Source: Clostridia bacterium
GTDB lineage: Bacteria > Bacillota > Clostridia > Christensenellales > Borkfalkiaceae
Length of the DNA stretch: 39,314 bases
Reading direction: 5' to 3'
Assembly: GCA_017886895.1 (NCBI GenBank)
Contig: JAGHJD010000036.1
Coordinates: 1 to 39,314, forward strand
Positions within the stretch are counted from its first letter, which is position 1. Each line of letters begins with the position of its first letter. Both the position numbers and the translations under genes were made by a program. Positions 1 to 8,270 of the stretch are shown piece after piece. The notes under the pieces were generated by a model. That model ran no database searches and was not told the origin of the DNA. It was given only the letters and a program-made list of their open reading frames with translations.

Positions 1-487
1 CGTCCGAAAAACGCACTTTGATGTTCTGGTTGACGCGCGCCTTCGACTTGGCAAAGCTCATCGCCTTGCTGCTGCCGCCCTGCGTCTGGCGGATGAGCAG
101 CCAGAACACGACGCACACCAGAACGATGCCGATGACGGGAATGAGATAGGACCAGTAGCTGCCCGCGTTGGGGTCTACCCCGTCCTGCGCTATGTTGTTC
201 TCCGCAATCAACTGCTTCAGCCGATCGACGTAAGGCGTATAAGGCTCACTCGGGGCATGGGCATAATACGTTGCGGTGCCGTTGACATACACCGTAAACG
301 TCACACCGCTGGTGATGATCGTCAACACGGCAGCCTTGCCGTCATTGACATATTTTTCCACCTGCTCGACAAAAGCACTGAAATTGACTTCGGTCGGCCC
401 GACTAAGCTGTTGATCAGAAAGTACAGCGCAAGCGCCACAATGACCACCAGCACGACCCCGAAGATTATTTTCGCTGTCTTACTCAT
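1..487 (-). CDS. ftsH: ATP-dependent zinc metalloprotease FtsH, N-terminal part (cut by window edge)
   Basis: Membrane-anchored AAA+ protease that degrades misassembled membrane proteins and regulators. Only about the first 162 codons are present; the AAA and M41 protease domains lie outside the window. Visible features are a first membrane helix at residues about 5-27, an extracytoplasmic domain, a second helix at about 110-132, and then the typical QTQGGSSKAMSFAKSKARV linker that precedes the AAA domain. The ATG at 485-487 follows an AAGGAG ribosome-binding site. A TATAAT-like -10 lies at 606-611 on the minus strand, but I see no good -35. Identity rests on the linker signature and membrane topology, which are characteristic of FtsH. 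Confidence 0.93.
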   Translation of the reverse strand, partial: MSKTAKIIFGVVLVVIVALALYFLINSLVGPTEVNFSAFVEQVEKYVNDGKAAVLTIITSGVTFTVYVNGTATYYAHAPSEPYTPYVDRLKQLIAENNIAQDGVDPNAGSYWSYLIPVIGIVLVCVVFWLLIRQTQGGSSKAMSFAKSKARVNQNIKVRFSD

Positions 488-636
488 GCAATTACTCCTT
501 GAATCCTTGTATATTGCCCCAAAATATGTTTATTGTTCCGATTTGCACGGTTTCTGTAAATTTCCGATGAAAACCGTTCCCGTATAACGCAGCATCGTTT
601 TCCTTATTATACTATATAAACAAGAAAACGCATTTA

Positions 637-875
637 ACCCGCTGCGATTTGGTTTGTTTTGCGGGTCCACGCTTCAAATCGGCAACAAGCGGGTTTACAA
701 AAAAGCTGTTTTGCTTGCCGCGGCCTCAATGGAATGCGCCCGCTCTATACTTTGCAGACGGTTCGCTCGAATCTGCTTGCAGATTTTCCTTGACCCGCTG
801 CGATTTGGTTTGTTTTGCGGGTCCACGCTTCAAATCGGCAACAAGCGGGTTTACAAAAAAGCTGTTTTGCTTGCC
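637..875. repeat. 83-bp direct repeat pair (637-719 and 793-875)
   Basis: Two identical 83-bp copies are separated by 73 bp. Each contains nested inverted arms: ACCCGCT near the start pairs with AGCGGGT, and inside them CGATTTG pairs with CAAATCG, so each copy could fold into a hairpin. Each ends in AAAAAAGCTGTTTTGCTTGCC. No coding function is credible; frames crossing it run open on both strands only because it lacks stops. It resembles a small structured intergenic element duplicated in tandem. Confidence 0.85.
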
Positions 876-2080
876 CCAATTTGATTTGGTTAGCAAGATC
901 GCTCTTCTGCTCGGCTGCGAGCAGTCTCTTCCCCGCAAAAAGCCGAAATCGTTCGTCTGACCTTCCTCTTTCCTTTGCGCCCCGACTTTTTTGTCTGCGC
1001 CCCGTTTCGCGTTCTGCCCATGTCTGCCGTAAAAACTTGGAAAAGCGGTTCCGTTGGGTCTATATTCCCGCCGTGAAACCACCGACATGCAGACTTTCAG
1101 ACAGCCGTATCTATTACTGTGCAAACGCCGCAGATTACACCGCTTCGCTGAAAACCGCCCTGCACTGCTCAGCTCATGCAGTCTGCCGCGAAACCAGCCG
1201 TTCCGGGTTCGGGTCAGTTGTTCATGTGCGATCGCCGCACGGTCACGCCGACCCGTTACGAGTTGTAACCGTCTGCCCGTACTGCCTGCCGAGCAATACA
1301 GCCGTTCCGATTTTGGGCTGACACAGTTATTCGCAAATAAATCAGCGCCGCGCCAAACCGTAACGGGCAAGGCTGAGCCGCACGACCTTACGGCTGCCAT
1401 GAAAAACGCGAGAAAACGCTCCTTTCCCCCAAAGCCTGCCGTAACGATAACCGTCATGCAGGTTTTTGACTGCGGCGCTATTCCTGTACGGCAGCCGACG
1501 GTTCACGACTCTCAACCATGAACGGACAGCGCCACGCAACCAGCCCTTTCACAGACTACAAGGCATCGGCTCACCATTCAGAAGTTAACGCAAAATCTGC
1601 GCAATTCTTAGTTTGCCCGTTTATGAAAAGATTTAAACGGAAAACGCCAAGGCGACACTAATTTCACGTACAACTATCCCCTCGGCTTACGCTCTTCAAA
1701 AACAGTAACTCTTTGGCGATGTGTTTTGCGCCGCTCATATCGAAAAGTTGCTAAAACATGCGCCCGTTCAAAACATCCGCGCCCGACCGGCAATAAGCCT
1801 GCCGTTCCACAGTTCCGATCAATTATCGATCAGAAAACAGCGTAAAACACATTGATGGCGCAACAATTTATAACAAAGCTATAAATCTCACTACTGCGCC
1901 AAAAAAAAGAGGTTTATAAACTGCTTTTCAACTATCATATCATACTTTGCAAAAAAAGACAAGGATTCAGCCGAACTTTTCTTCTCAATTGTATTTTTTT
2001 ATTTTTTTATCACTGTTTTAACCCATATTTTTTCAAAAAATTGCTTAGCGCAATCGGTTTTTACCTGTTTTTAGCCTGTT
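876..2080. other. Intergenic stretch without a recognisable gene
   Basis: About 1.2 kb with no frame that looks like a protein family. From 960 to 1560 the DNA is C-rich and stop-poor, giving long overlapping frames on both strands with no sensible protein character. An inverted repeat lies at 1856-1901 (TGGCGCA arms with nested ATTTATA/TATAAAT) followed by A8. From about 1900 the sequence becomes very AT-rich. No tRNA, rRNA or mobile-element gene was seen. Confidence 0.55.
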
Positions 2081-2083
2081 TAA

Positions 2084-2099
2084 TGTTTCATATGAAACT
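2084..2099. promoter_or_regulatory. parS-like site 1
   Basis: A 14-bp palindrome GTTTCATATGAAAC matches the ParB (Spo0J) parS consensus TGTTTCACGTGAAACA except for the central CATATG and the last base. It lies 32 bp left of the canonical site, so it is probably a second, weaker ParB site. Confidence 0.65.
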
Positions 2100-2115
2100 T
2101 GTCCGCCTGACTGAA

Positions 2116-2131
2116 TGTTTCACGTGAAACA
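2116..2131. promoter_or_regulatory. Canonical parS centromere site (ParB/Spo0J binding)
   Basis: TGTTTCACGTGAAACA matches the bacterial chromosomal parS consensus perfectly. The palindrome extends three bases further on each side (2113-2134). ParB loads here and spreads to organise and segregate the origin region. parA and parB are not in the window, but parS sites act in trans and normally cluster near oriC. Confidence 0.93.
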
Positions 2132-2217
2132 TTCAAAATCTTTGCACCCATCGAGTAAACCTATCGAGCGCAAATCTCGGTTCCAATGGAATAAGTTTAA
2201 ATAAACTTATACTAAGC

Positions 2218-2263
2218 TGTCTCCGAAGCCAATGTTTCATATGAAACATTGGCTTCGGAGACA
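2218..2263. repeat. Perfect 46-bp palindrome with a parS-like core (2233-2248)
   Basis: Bases 2218-2240 are the exact reverse complement of 2241-2263, with no spacer. The central 16 bp, TGTTTCATATGAAACA, differ from canonical parS only in the middle CATATG. The outer arms (TGTCTCCGAAGCC and its complement) have nothing to do with parS and form a 23-bp hairpin arm if single-stranded. It has neither a T-run nor a neighbouring gene end, so it does not look like a terminator. Confidence 0.9.
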
Positions 2264-2372
2264 AAATAAACGATGAATATAACTTCCGCAACATTTATAG
2301 CTTAATTTAGCGCAATCAAACAGCGATTAAGGAAGTATTTTAGCGCACATATAAAATGACATAGACTGTCCA

Positions 2373-2388
2373 CGTTTCACATGAAACA
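2373..2388. promoter_or_regulatory. parS-like site 4
   Basis: CGTTTCACATGAAACA differs from the parS consensus at two positions. It is the fourth GTTTCAyrTGAAAC palindrome within 305 bp, which supports a multi-site ParB-loading region. Confidence 0.7.
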
Positions 2389-3061
2389 TAAGCAAGCCGT
2401 GAATTGCGCTTAACGCATCACACGGTATAAAAAATCAAAGATAAATTAAGCGCACATGCCTGCAAAAGTAGGCTCAAAAATGTCTTTTGCGTTGATCTGA
2501 CCGACGCAAAAGAAATATTTCGGTAGAAAAAATACATTATTGAAAGCGAATATTTGAATCAGTGGCTCCCAAATTTTAACAAAAAGCGGACGATTTTAAA
2601 CAGAATTGACCCAAACATGCTCGGAAATTTCGCAGATTTTTGGTACAAAATTCTGTCTCAGACCGTCTGAGAGGCTTTTTTGAAAGGCAGAAATCGGCTC
2701 AAAAGCCTGCATTTTGCCACCAAAACAGTCAAAGGAAATGAAATTACTATGCTGTGCGCGAGCGGGAAGATAAATCAAATTATTATTAAAACCACATAAC
2801 TGAGTCATAATAGAACGGCGGCGCAAGCTATTTTCTTCGGAAAATCAAACATAGCACTGTTTGCCTGAGGATAAACTCAATAAAATCTAGGCAAGAAATA
2901 TAGGCGCAAATTTATTTCGTTCAAAATAAGGGATGTGCCGCACAGGAATAAGCGGCGTTACAAATTGGAATTGATAAAACAACACGCGCAATAACCACAT
3001 GCGCCATTACATAAAATGACGCAAATAATATTTGCGCTGTATAAAATTTATAGTAATTTAG

Positions 3062-3080
3062 GCGCAAAATAATTTTGCGC
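3062..3080. repeat. 19-bp perfect palindrome built from GCGCAA motifs
   Basis: GCGCAAAAT, one central A, then ATTTTGCGC. Together with the imperfect palindrome at 3019-3037 and the single motifs at 3085 and 3107 it forms the densest part of the GCGCAA field, just upstream of yyaC. It may be an operator for yyaC or part of a replication/segregation site. Confidence 0.6.
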
Positions 3081-3191
3081 TAAATTGCGCTGAAATTTTT
3101 TAAAAAGCGCAAAAAATTTATTCAACGAAGAATAAAAATGCAAAGTAACGGCAATACTCGAGCAGAAAATCAATCGAGAAAAGGTCTGCAA

Positions 3192-3746
3192 ATGGAATAC
3201 TGCTTCAACGTCTACAATAAGATGGCTCCGACAGGCATTGTACTCTCCCTTGGAAGAATGTTGAAAGTTACGCAAACGCAGCCGGTCATACTGTGCATTG
3301 GCTCCGACCTTGCGATCGGCGACAGTCTTGGACCCATTTGCGGCACAATGCTCTTAAAAAAGAAATGCTGCGATCTCTTTATCTACGGGACGCTGAAAAA
3401 GACGATCACGGCAAAAGAAATCAAATATATGAATGACTTTCTGCACGAAACGCACCCGAACAGTCCCGTCATTGCGATCGATGCGGCGGTAGGGGACGCA
3501 GGCGACATCGGGCTCATCAAAATCGTAAACAACGGCATCCGCCCGGGACTGGGCGCAAACAAGCGCCTCGGCAGAGTGGGGGATATCGGCATCATGGGGA
3601 TCGTCGCCGAAAAATCGGTCTTCAACTACTCTCTTCTGAACCTGACGCGGCTCAACCTCGTCTACCGCATGGCGGATATAATTTCAGACGCTTTGGCAGA
3701 TTTTGCCGCAAAAACCTCCCTTTCCGAACGCGAGGTCGCCGTATGA
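3192..3746 (+). CDS. yyaC: YyaC-like sporulation protein (DUF1256, GPR-protease fold)
   Basis: About 184 residues. It matches the YyaC/DUF1256 family, relatives of the spore protease GPR found in endospore formers. Conserved blocks are VILCIGSDLAIGDSLGP, YGTLKKTITA, VIAIDAAVG, RPGLGANKRLGRVGDIGIMGIV and the C-terminal TRLNLVYRMADIIS. Its exact role in sporulation is not settled. The start at 3192 has an upstream AAAAGGT; an in-frame ATG at 3138 would add 18 residues but has a weaker ribosome site. In Bacillus subtilis yyaC also lies near spo0J and the origin, so the position beside parS sites fits. Confidence 0.9.
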   Translation: MEYCFNVYNKMAPTGIVLSLGRMLKVTQTQPVILCIGSDLAIGDSLGPICGTMLLKKKCCDLFIYGTLKKTITAKEIKYMNDFLHETHPNSPVIAIDAAVGDAGDIGLIKIVNNGIRPGLGANKRLGRVGDIGIMGIVAEKSVFNYSLLNLTRLNLVYRMADIISDALADFAAKTSLSEREVAV

Positions 3747-4615
3747 TAACCCAAAAGGAAGTTACTTGCACAGCAAACCAACGCCCAAAAGCGGCAGAGA
3801 CTGCCGCAGAAAAAATCTTCCCGAAGCCAGCAAATGACCGATTTCTCCACAAAAACACCGAGTATACCGCTGAAAACGGGGAATTTTCCAACAGCAGAAC
3901 CGCAAAAAATTTTGCCTCAGCACACGGCGAAACAGCAGAAAAAGAGTTGTACCGCGATGTAGCCACCGACGGCACGGCGGCAGGGGACAGAGAAGCCCAA
4001 GGAAAGATGACGACGGACAAAAAACGAACCTGCCGCCCTTCTGCCGAAAAAACCAACGACAGAAAACCCGTCGGAAATGTCACGGACTGCTGCATCAAAA
4101 CCGATACAACCGCAGACAGCCACGGCAAAACCGATGCCGCCACAGGCTGCCCGGTTAAAAACGGCAAAACGGCAGAGCATAAACGGTCAGGCGGCAACAC
4201 CGCAAAAGGCACATTCACGGAACAAACTTCTTCCTGCTCTGTACAGAGCAGAGCGGAAGGGACTCTCTGCTCTGAACAGCAAAAGAACAACAGCGGTACG
4301 TCTTTCAACGATAAAAACTCTCAACAAAAAAACAGACGGATACCTTTCTTCTGCAATGACCTGCCGCCGAAAAACACCGACAAACTATTCCGATGCTTTG
4401 AACCGCCGACGAACCGCAGTGCGAACTCTCTCCTCGACAACAGACCGCAGGAAAAAAGTCATCCGCCGATGAGCGGCAGATCTAAAAGACCGACAGCGGA
4501 CAAACCGTCTTTGAAAAGCAATATTATTTGTTTTTTCAATAAATACAGACGCGTGCGGCGCAAGAAATTTCAGCCTGCGCCCTCTCAAAATTCTGTTGCA
4601 AAAATTACAATTTAA
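3743..4615 (+). CDS. Hypothetical, highly charged disordered protein (doubtful gene)
   Basis: A 290-codon open frame whose ATG overlaps the yyaC stop by four bases, as in translational coupling. The predicted product is rich in Lys, Thr, Asn, Ala and Glu, has no membrane segment, many scattered Cys and no recognisable domain. A 218-codon frame is also open on the opposite strand, so openness alone is weak proof. The ATGA junction is the best argument that it is translated. It is either a lineage-specific disordered spore protein or non-coding low-complexity DNA. Confidence 0.35.
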   Translation: MITQKEVTCTANQRPKAAETAAEKIFPKPANDRFLHKNTEYTAENGEFSNSRTAKNFASAHGETAEKELYRDVATDGTAAGDREAQGKMTTDKKRTCRPSAEKTNDRKPVGNVTDCCIKTDTTADSHGKTDAATGCPVKNGKTAEHKRSGGNTAKGTFTEQTSSCSVQSRAEGTLCSEQQKNNSGTSFNDKNSQQKNRRIPFFCNDLPPKNTDKLFRCFEPPTNRSANSLLDNRPQEKSHPPMSGRSKRPTADKPSLKSNIICFFNKYRRVRRKKFQPAPSQNSVAKITI

Positions 4616-4654
4616 ACTATTATAGCATACACTCCCTCCTTATTCATATGCAGC

Positions 4655-4681
4655 AAGAGCCGCCCGTTTCGGGCGGCTCTT
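4655..4681. terminator. Terminator-like hairpin after the yyaC pair
   Basis: A perfect 12-bp stem, AAGAGCCGCCCG and CGGGCGGCTCTT, with a 3-base loop, 40 bp after the preceding frame ends. No proper T-run follows on either strand, so it may be a stem-loop barrier rather than a classical intrinsic terminator. Confidence 0.45.
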
Positions 4682-4889
4682 ACTGCCATATTGTAAAGCC
4701 AATAAACAACCCGCAGCTTCTTCAAAACCTGCGGCAAACCATTCAGCCATTTTTGCGGCGCGACCCGAAGAAAATCTTCAGCGCGCCCATCTTGTCCCGC
4801 AGGCTCACCTTTTTTATATCCTCTCTATTTCCCATTTTGCTGCTTTTGCATAAGACCGTAGGCAACCTTTAAATGAATTAAAGCTGCTT

Positions 4890-5305
4890 TTAAGTCTTTC
4901 GGAAGTTTTTCCTCTTTTCTTGTTGATTGTTTACCCTCTCCCCTCTTTGGTATGCTCGTATATCCATGTACTTTTTATCGGCATAAGCATCAATCGCCCT
5001 AACATAGCGCTCTGCCGTCTGTAAATCGACATCAAGCTCATGAGAAACATAATCTTCCTTTGTTGTCCCCGGCGTAATGTCGACTTGTCCGCGAGGATCT
5101 AAGTCATTTTTCCAATCCTCATCATCCACAAAAGCTGGAGCATCTTTCTCCGGTTCATCCGAATAGATACGTACGGCTTTGCGCAGCTTTTCCCCTTCGC
5201 CGGCTCCGGCTCCCGCTCCCTTATCCGTAAACTTCCCATCGCTTGCGCGCGGGTGTTCGTCCTCTCGGAATACTCGCTTTTCTCCATAAGAAAAGCGCTA
5301 TCATT
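4890..5305 (-). pseudogene. Decayed fragment resembling a phage head / ADP-ribosyltransferase-type protein
   Basis: One minus-strand frame stays open for about 138 codons but begins directly after a stop without a convincing start. It contains HPRASDGKFTDKG followed by a Gly/Ala run, typical of phage structural and head-associated proteins, then DYVSHELDVDL and AIDAYADKKYMDIRAYQRGE. The latter resembles the start of ADP-ribosyltransferase domains found in phage minor head proteins. The frame ends soon after; a shift at the GGGGAGAGGG run near 4935-4950 would open a further short frame. I read this as a truncated, frameshifted mobile-element remnant. The family assignment is tentative. Confidence 0.5.
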
Positions 5306-5447
5306 GTAACACGGTTTCCCCGCGTTGTCAATGCCGCAAAAAAAATGGTTTTGTAGTAAATTAATTTCACAAACTCTATTTTGCTACAACTTTGTATGGA
5401 CTGCTTTTTCATCTTCATCTGTCGCACCTATTCGCATCATTCACCAA

Positions 5448-5495
5448 AAAGACAAACAGAGAGCGCCGCGCATACGGTGCTCTCTGTTTGTCTTT
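5448..5495. repeat. Long inverted repeat (17 perfect bp, 21 with a wobble)
   Basis: AAAGACAAACAGAGAGC at 5448-5464 pairs perfectly with 5479-5495. GCCG/CGGT extends the stem and leaves a 6-base loop. No gene is adjacent. It could be a bidirectional terminator or the end of a lost mobile element; the neighbouring phage-like remnant favours the second. Confidence 0.6.
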
Positions 5496-5830
5496 GGATG
5501 GGCGCCTGCTCAAAGAGGAGCCGTCATTCTTTTGCAGCTACGGCGGCTTTCTGCTGTCAAAGACAATGTTTTATAAAGCATGAAAAGCCCGCATCCCTTT
5601 CATTATTCAGCATTTGGGCGATAAATTTCTTCTGTCATGCTTTCTGTCGTCATTCAGTCAAAAATCAAAAGTGTTTGCGGAAAGACTGCTACCTCCTCAT
5701 CGAACCTAATCGGCAGTCGGAGCAGATCCTCTGCGGTTCACAAACTCTTTCTGCCGTTATTATATGTTAAACTCTGAAAATATCACCTGCAAGGGGAAAA
5801 TATTGCAGGAAAAACTTCAAGGTCAAACAG
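5496..5830. other. Intergenic stretch, nothing recognised
   Basis: About 335 bp between the inverted repeat and the terminator of the HtrA-like gene. Short frames here lack ribosome sites and protein-like character. Confidence 0.5.
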
Positions 5831-5876
5831 CAAAAAACCGCCCGTCTGCGGGATCTTTGCCCCGCAGGCGGGCGGT
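5831..5876 (-). terminator. Intrinsic terminator of the HtrA-like gene
   Basis: On the minus strand a 16-bp GC-rich stem (arms 5837-5852 and 5861-5876, one wobble) is followed by a T6 run. It lies about 30 bp past the stop of the protease gene. Confidence 0.88.
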
Positions 5877-5904
5877 CTGTACTTTTTTTATTCCTGAGCG
5901 CCCG

Positions 5905-7380
5905 CTATGCCATCTGCGAGAAGTGGGTGCCGAATACTACGGTGGTTTCGCTCGTCGTCATCTCCGCGCCTTCCCGCTCGTACCTGATCTGCACCGTGCT
6001 GTTCGGGCGGATGGTCAGGATGAGATCGGAAATATCGTACTGCCGCGTGATCGCGTGCTCCTCGCCGTTCACGATGATCGAGACGAGCTTGTCGCCTGCG
6101 TTGAGCCCGAGGGAATCCGCAAGAGAGCCTTCTTCCACCGTGTACAGGTACACGTCCTCCTGCACCTTGCCGTACCCTTTGTCGGCGTCGTAGACGTTCC
6201 TTGCGTTCTCCGTCCGCACGGTGACCCCCAAGGTGATCCGATAGGCGCCGTTCGTCGACTCGTCACCGTCGTTGGCGTAGTAGAGGATATTCTCCACCGT
6301 GCCCTCGGCGATCTCCAGCGGGATCGCATAATTCATGCCGTCCGTCGCCATGTATCCCGCGTTCGTGATGCCGACCAGCTCACCGCTGCTGTTGAACAGC
6401 CCGCCGCCCGAATTGCCTTCGTGCGTCGACGCATCGATGCGCAGCGAGCGATAGGTGCGGGTCGTCCCGTCGATGCTGAGCGTGATCAGCTCGTCCTCCG
6501 TGCTGATGATGCCCTGTACGGCGCTCAGCCCCATCCCTTCGGCATTGCCGACGGCATAGACCGTCTGCCCGACGTAATAATCGTCCGCCAGCGTGACCGC
6601 CTGCGCCTGCTCGTTGATTGCCAGAATGTCCGCCGTATCTGCGCGCAGCACGGCGATGTCCGACAAAACGGAGCCGCCCACGTATTCGAGGCCGATCGCA
6701 TAGTCTCCGTACGTATAGGCGGTGTACCCGTTCTCGTCCGTGCCCGACGCCGCGGGCGCGCCCTCGCTGCCGTACAGGTAGCCCGTGATCTTCCGCGCAA
6801 GGTCCGTGCCGCCGTTCTTTTCGGTGTCCGCCTCGTCGTTGTAGACGACGTGGTAGTTCGTCACAATGTATGTATAGCCGTCCGCGTCCACGCTGCCGTC
6901 CGTTTCGGTGTCCATGCTCCAGATGACCGCCGAACCCTGTAACACTTCGATGTCCGTCTCCGACGTGTAGTGGGGCGGATACATGCTCTGCGTCGTCTCG
7001 GTGACAACGAACTCGGTATAGACCTTCATGGAAGAGAGCAGGCTCTCCTGCACGGAGAGCGCCGTCGTCTCGTCGCTCACGGTGAGGTACTGCGACAGGA
7101 ACTCGGAAAAGGAGATCTCCGTCCCCGTCTCCTCCATGTACGCCTGCCAGATGTCCGTAATGGTGATGTCCTCACCGTCCGAACCGTTCGTGACGGTGAA
7201 GGTATCCGTCGTCCCGTCCGAATAGGTGATCGTATAAATATCCTGCAGCCCGTCCGAGCCCGTCTTTTCGATCGAAGTGACATAGGCGCTGTCCGATGCG
7301 GAACAGCCCGCAAGCACCAGCGCGAACGCAAGCACGACCGCCAGCAGCGCGAGCAAAACAGGTCTCATTTTGCGTTTCAT
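5905..7380 (-). CDS. HtrA/DegP-like serine protease, lipoprotein, with PDZ domain
   Basis: 491 residues, a trypsin-like S1C protease probably acting outside the membrane in protein quality control. A lipoprotein signal ends LVLAGC, predicting lipidated Cys26. Residues 30-140 include a conserved-looking repeat with FTVTNGSDGEDITI. The catalytic triad is visible: His177 in IVTNYHVV, Asp241 in LSDIAVLRAD and Ser324 in GNSGGGLFN. The C-terminal PDZ covers about 400-480 (GSLADSLGLNAGDKL). The ATG at 7378-7380 has AAGGAGG upstream; the same frame runs 32 codons further but crosses the promoter. It is monocistronic, with its own promoter and terminator. Family-level confidence is high; the substrate is unknown. 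Confidence 0.93.
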   Translation of the reverse strand: MKRKMRPVLLALLAVVLAFALVLAGCSASDSAYVTSIEKTGSDGLQDIYTITYSDGTTDTFTVTNGSDGEDITITDIWQAYMEETGTEISFSEFLSQYLTVSDETTALSVQESLLSSMKVYTEFVVTETTQSMYPPHYTSETDIEVLQGSAVIWSMDTETDGSVDADGYTYIVTNYHVVYNDEADTEKNGGTDLARKITGYLYGSEGAPAASGTDENGYTAYTYGDYAIGLEYVGGSVLSDIAVLRADTADILAINEQAQAVTLADDYYVGQTVYAVGNAEGMGLSAVQGIISTEDELITLSIDGTTRTYRSLRIDASTHEGNSGGGLFNSSGELVGITNAGYMATDGMNYAIPLEIAEGTVENILYYANDGDESTNGAYRITLGVTVRTENARNVYDADKGYGKVQEDVYLYTVEEGSLADSLGLNAGDKLVSIIVNGEEHAITRQYDISDLILTIRPNSTVQIRYEREGAEMTTSETTVVFGTHFSQMA

Positions 7381-7405
7381 TTTCCCATTCCTCCTTATAC
7401 AGAAA

Positions 7406-7436
7406 AGTATACACCCGCCGCATGAAAACTTGTCAA
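7406..7436 (-). promoter_or_regulatory. Sigma-A-type promoter of the HtrA-like gene
   Basis: Minus strand: -35 TTGACA at 7431-7436; -10 either TGTATA (17-bp spacer) or TATACT at 7406-7411 (19-bp spacer). It lies about 25 bp ahead of the start codon. Confidence 0.75.
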
Positions 7437-7492
7437 CCGTTTTATGATAAAAAGATAAAATCGGCTTTTTCCGCATTCCGTCACGGGAGCAT

Positions 7493-7537
7493 AAAAAAAG
7501 GGCGCCCGATCGTTTTTACAAACAACCGGGCGCACCC
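7493..7537 (-). terminator. Terminator-like hairpin, minus strand
   Basis: GCGCCCG (502-508) pairs with CGGGCGC (527-533), followed on the minus strand by a T7 run. It lies upstream of the HtrA promoter and may catch read-through from the rsmG operon. The DNA between 7545 and 7710 shows nothing else. Confidence 0.6.
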
Positions 7538-7710
7538 GTTATCTTCTCAACCGTTGCGGCTGCGGCCGCAAGTTCTCCGATAAACGATATTCTTTTTTTT
7601 CCGCTCCTGACGGCACGGGCTATCATACACGATAAATTTTTTATTGTCAACACCTGTGCAGGAAAAATTTTAAAAAACTTTTCACGCCATGCCCGTCCCC
7701 GCCTGGAGCC

Positions 7711-7744
7711 GTGAAAAAAGCGGGCTTTTGCCCGCCTTTTTCAC
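7711..7744 (-). terminator. Terminator of the rsmG operon
   Basis: A 15-bp stem GTGAAAAAGGCGGGC, loop AAAA, and a complementary arm containing T6. It overlaps the last codon and stop of the upstream gene, so termination is tightly coupled to the gene end. Confidence 0.85.
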
Positions 7745-8256
7745 TCCTCTTTTTTATAGACCGACCCGCAGTAGGGGCAGACGGGGCGCGCGTCCGTCAG
7801 TTTATAGACGACCTTGCCGCCGCAGTTGGGGCAGACGCCTTCGAGCGTGCGTTCGGAGAAAGCGACCGTTGCGTTCGGCAGGATCCTGTCCCCCTCCCGC
7901 TTATAGCCCGCAAGGTACCCTTTGGAAAAACAGACCGTGAGCCTGCTGCGCACCTCTTTTTCCCGTATGCCGAGCTGCTGCGCGATCTCCTGCACCGAAT
8001 ACAGCCTCTCGTTCTCCACCGCGCAGACGATCCTGTACCGTCCGCGCAGCGATCCGTAAAAGATCCAGATGAACGCGCTGCCGTAAAATCCGAATACGAC
8101 AAACACGATCCCCGGCGCCGCCATGATCCACCAGAGCGCGGACTCTCCCGCTCTCGACGCGCCGATCACGATCATGGGAATGCCCGCAACGAACAGCACC
8201 GCCGCGAGGATACCGAAAAACAAGCTGCGCCGCAGCGCTTTTTTTATCTTTTTCAT
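7741..8256 (-). CDS. Membrane protein with winged-helix-like segment and C-terminal zinc ribbon
   Basis: 171 residues, family not recognised. Two membrane helices at about 10-33 and 41-68 are followed by a cytoplasmic segment, VQEIAQQLGIREKEVRSRLTVCFSKGYL, which looks like a helix-turn-helix/winged helix. The C-terminus carries two CxxC pairs (CPNC and CPYC), a zinc-ribbon layout. It is the last gene of the rsmG operon, 14 bp after the SLOG gene. It could be a membrane-tethered regulator; no function is assigned. Confidence 0.8.
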   Translation of the reverse strand: MKKIKKALRRSLFFGILAAVLFVAGIPMIVIGASRAGESALWWIMAAPGIVFVVFGFYGSAFIWIFYGSLRGRYRIVCAVENERLYSVQEIAQQLGIREKEVRSRLTVCFSKGYLAGYKREGDRILPNATVAFSERTLEGVCPNCGGKVVYKLTDARPVCPYCGSVYKKEE

Positions 8257-8270
8257 ACGATCCCTCTCTT

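Larger units (their letters stand above)
2045..3112. repeat. Field of iterated GCGCAA motifs in AT-rich DNA
   Basis: Eleven copies of GCGCAA/TTGCGC occur at 2048, 2168, 2310, 2404, 2904, 2986, 3032, 3062, 3075, 3085 and 3107, plus two near-copies GCGCAC at 2343 and 2451. Many carry a TTA/TTTA prefix. Near 3019-3112 they form close palindromes. In such AT-rich DNA a four-base G/C core recurring this often is not expected by composition. It resembles iterated protein-binding sites interspersed with the parS sites. Confidence 0.6.

Noticed and set aside
726..1457. 243-codon minus-strand frame in the region before the parS sites
   Set aside because: It runs through the 83-bp repeats, competes with open frames on the other strand, and has no domain or start signal.
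488..3137. tRNA or rRNA genes in the long intergenic region
   Set aside because: No T-loop GTTCGAATC-type sequence with matching acceptor stem and no conserved rRNA segments were found by eye on either strand.
3652..4308. 218-codon minus-strand hydrophobic frame opposite yyaC and the following frame
   Set aside because: No start signal, composition consistent with antisense reading, and it overlaps the yyaC gene.
5764..6942. 392-codon plus-strand frame
   Set aside because: Exactly antisense to the HtrA-like protease, which has an intact catalytic triad, promoter and terminator.
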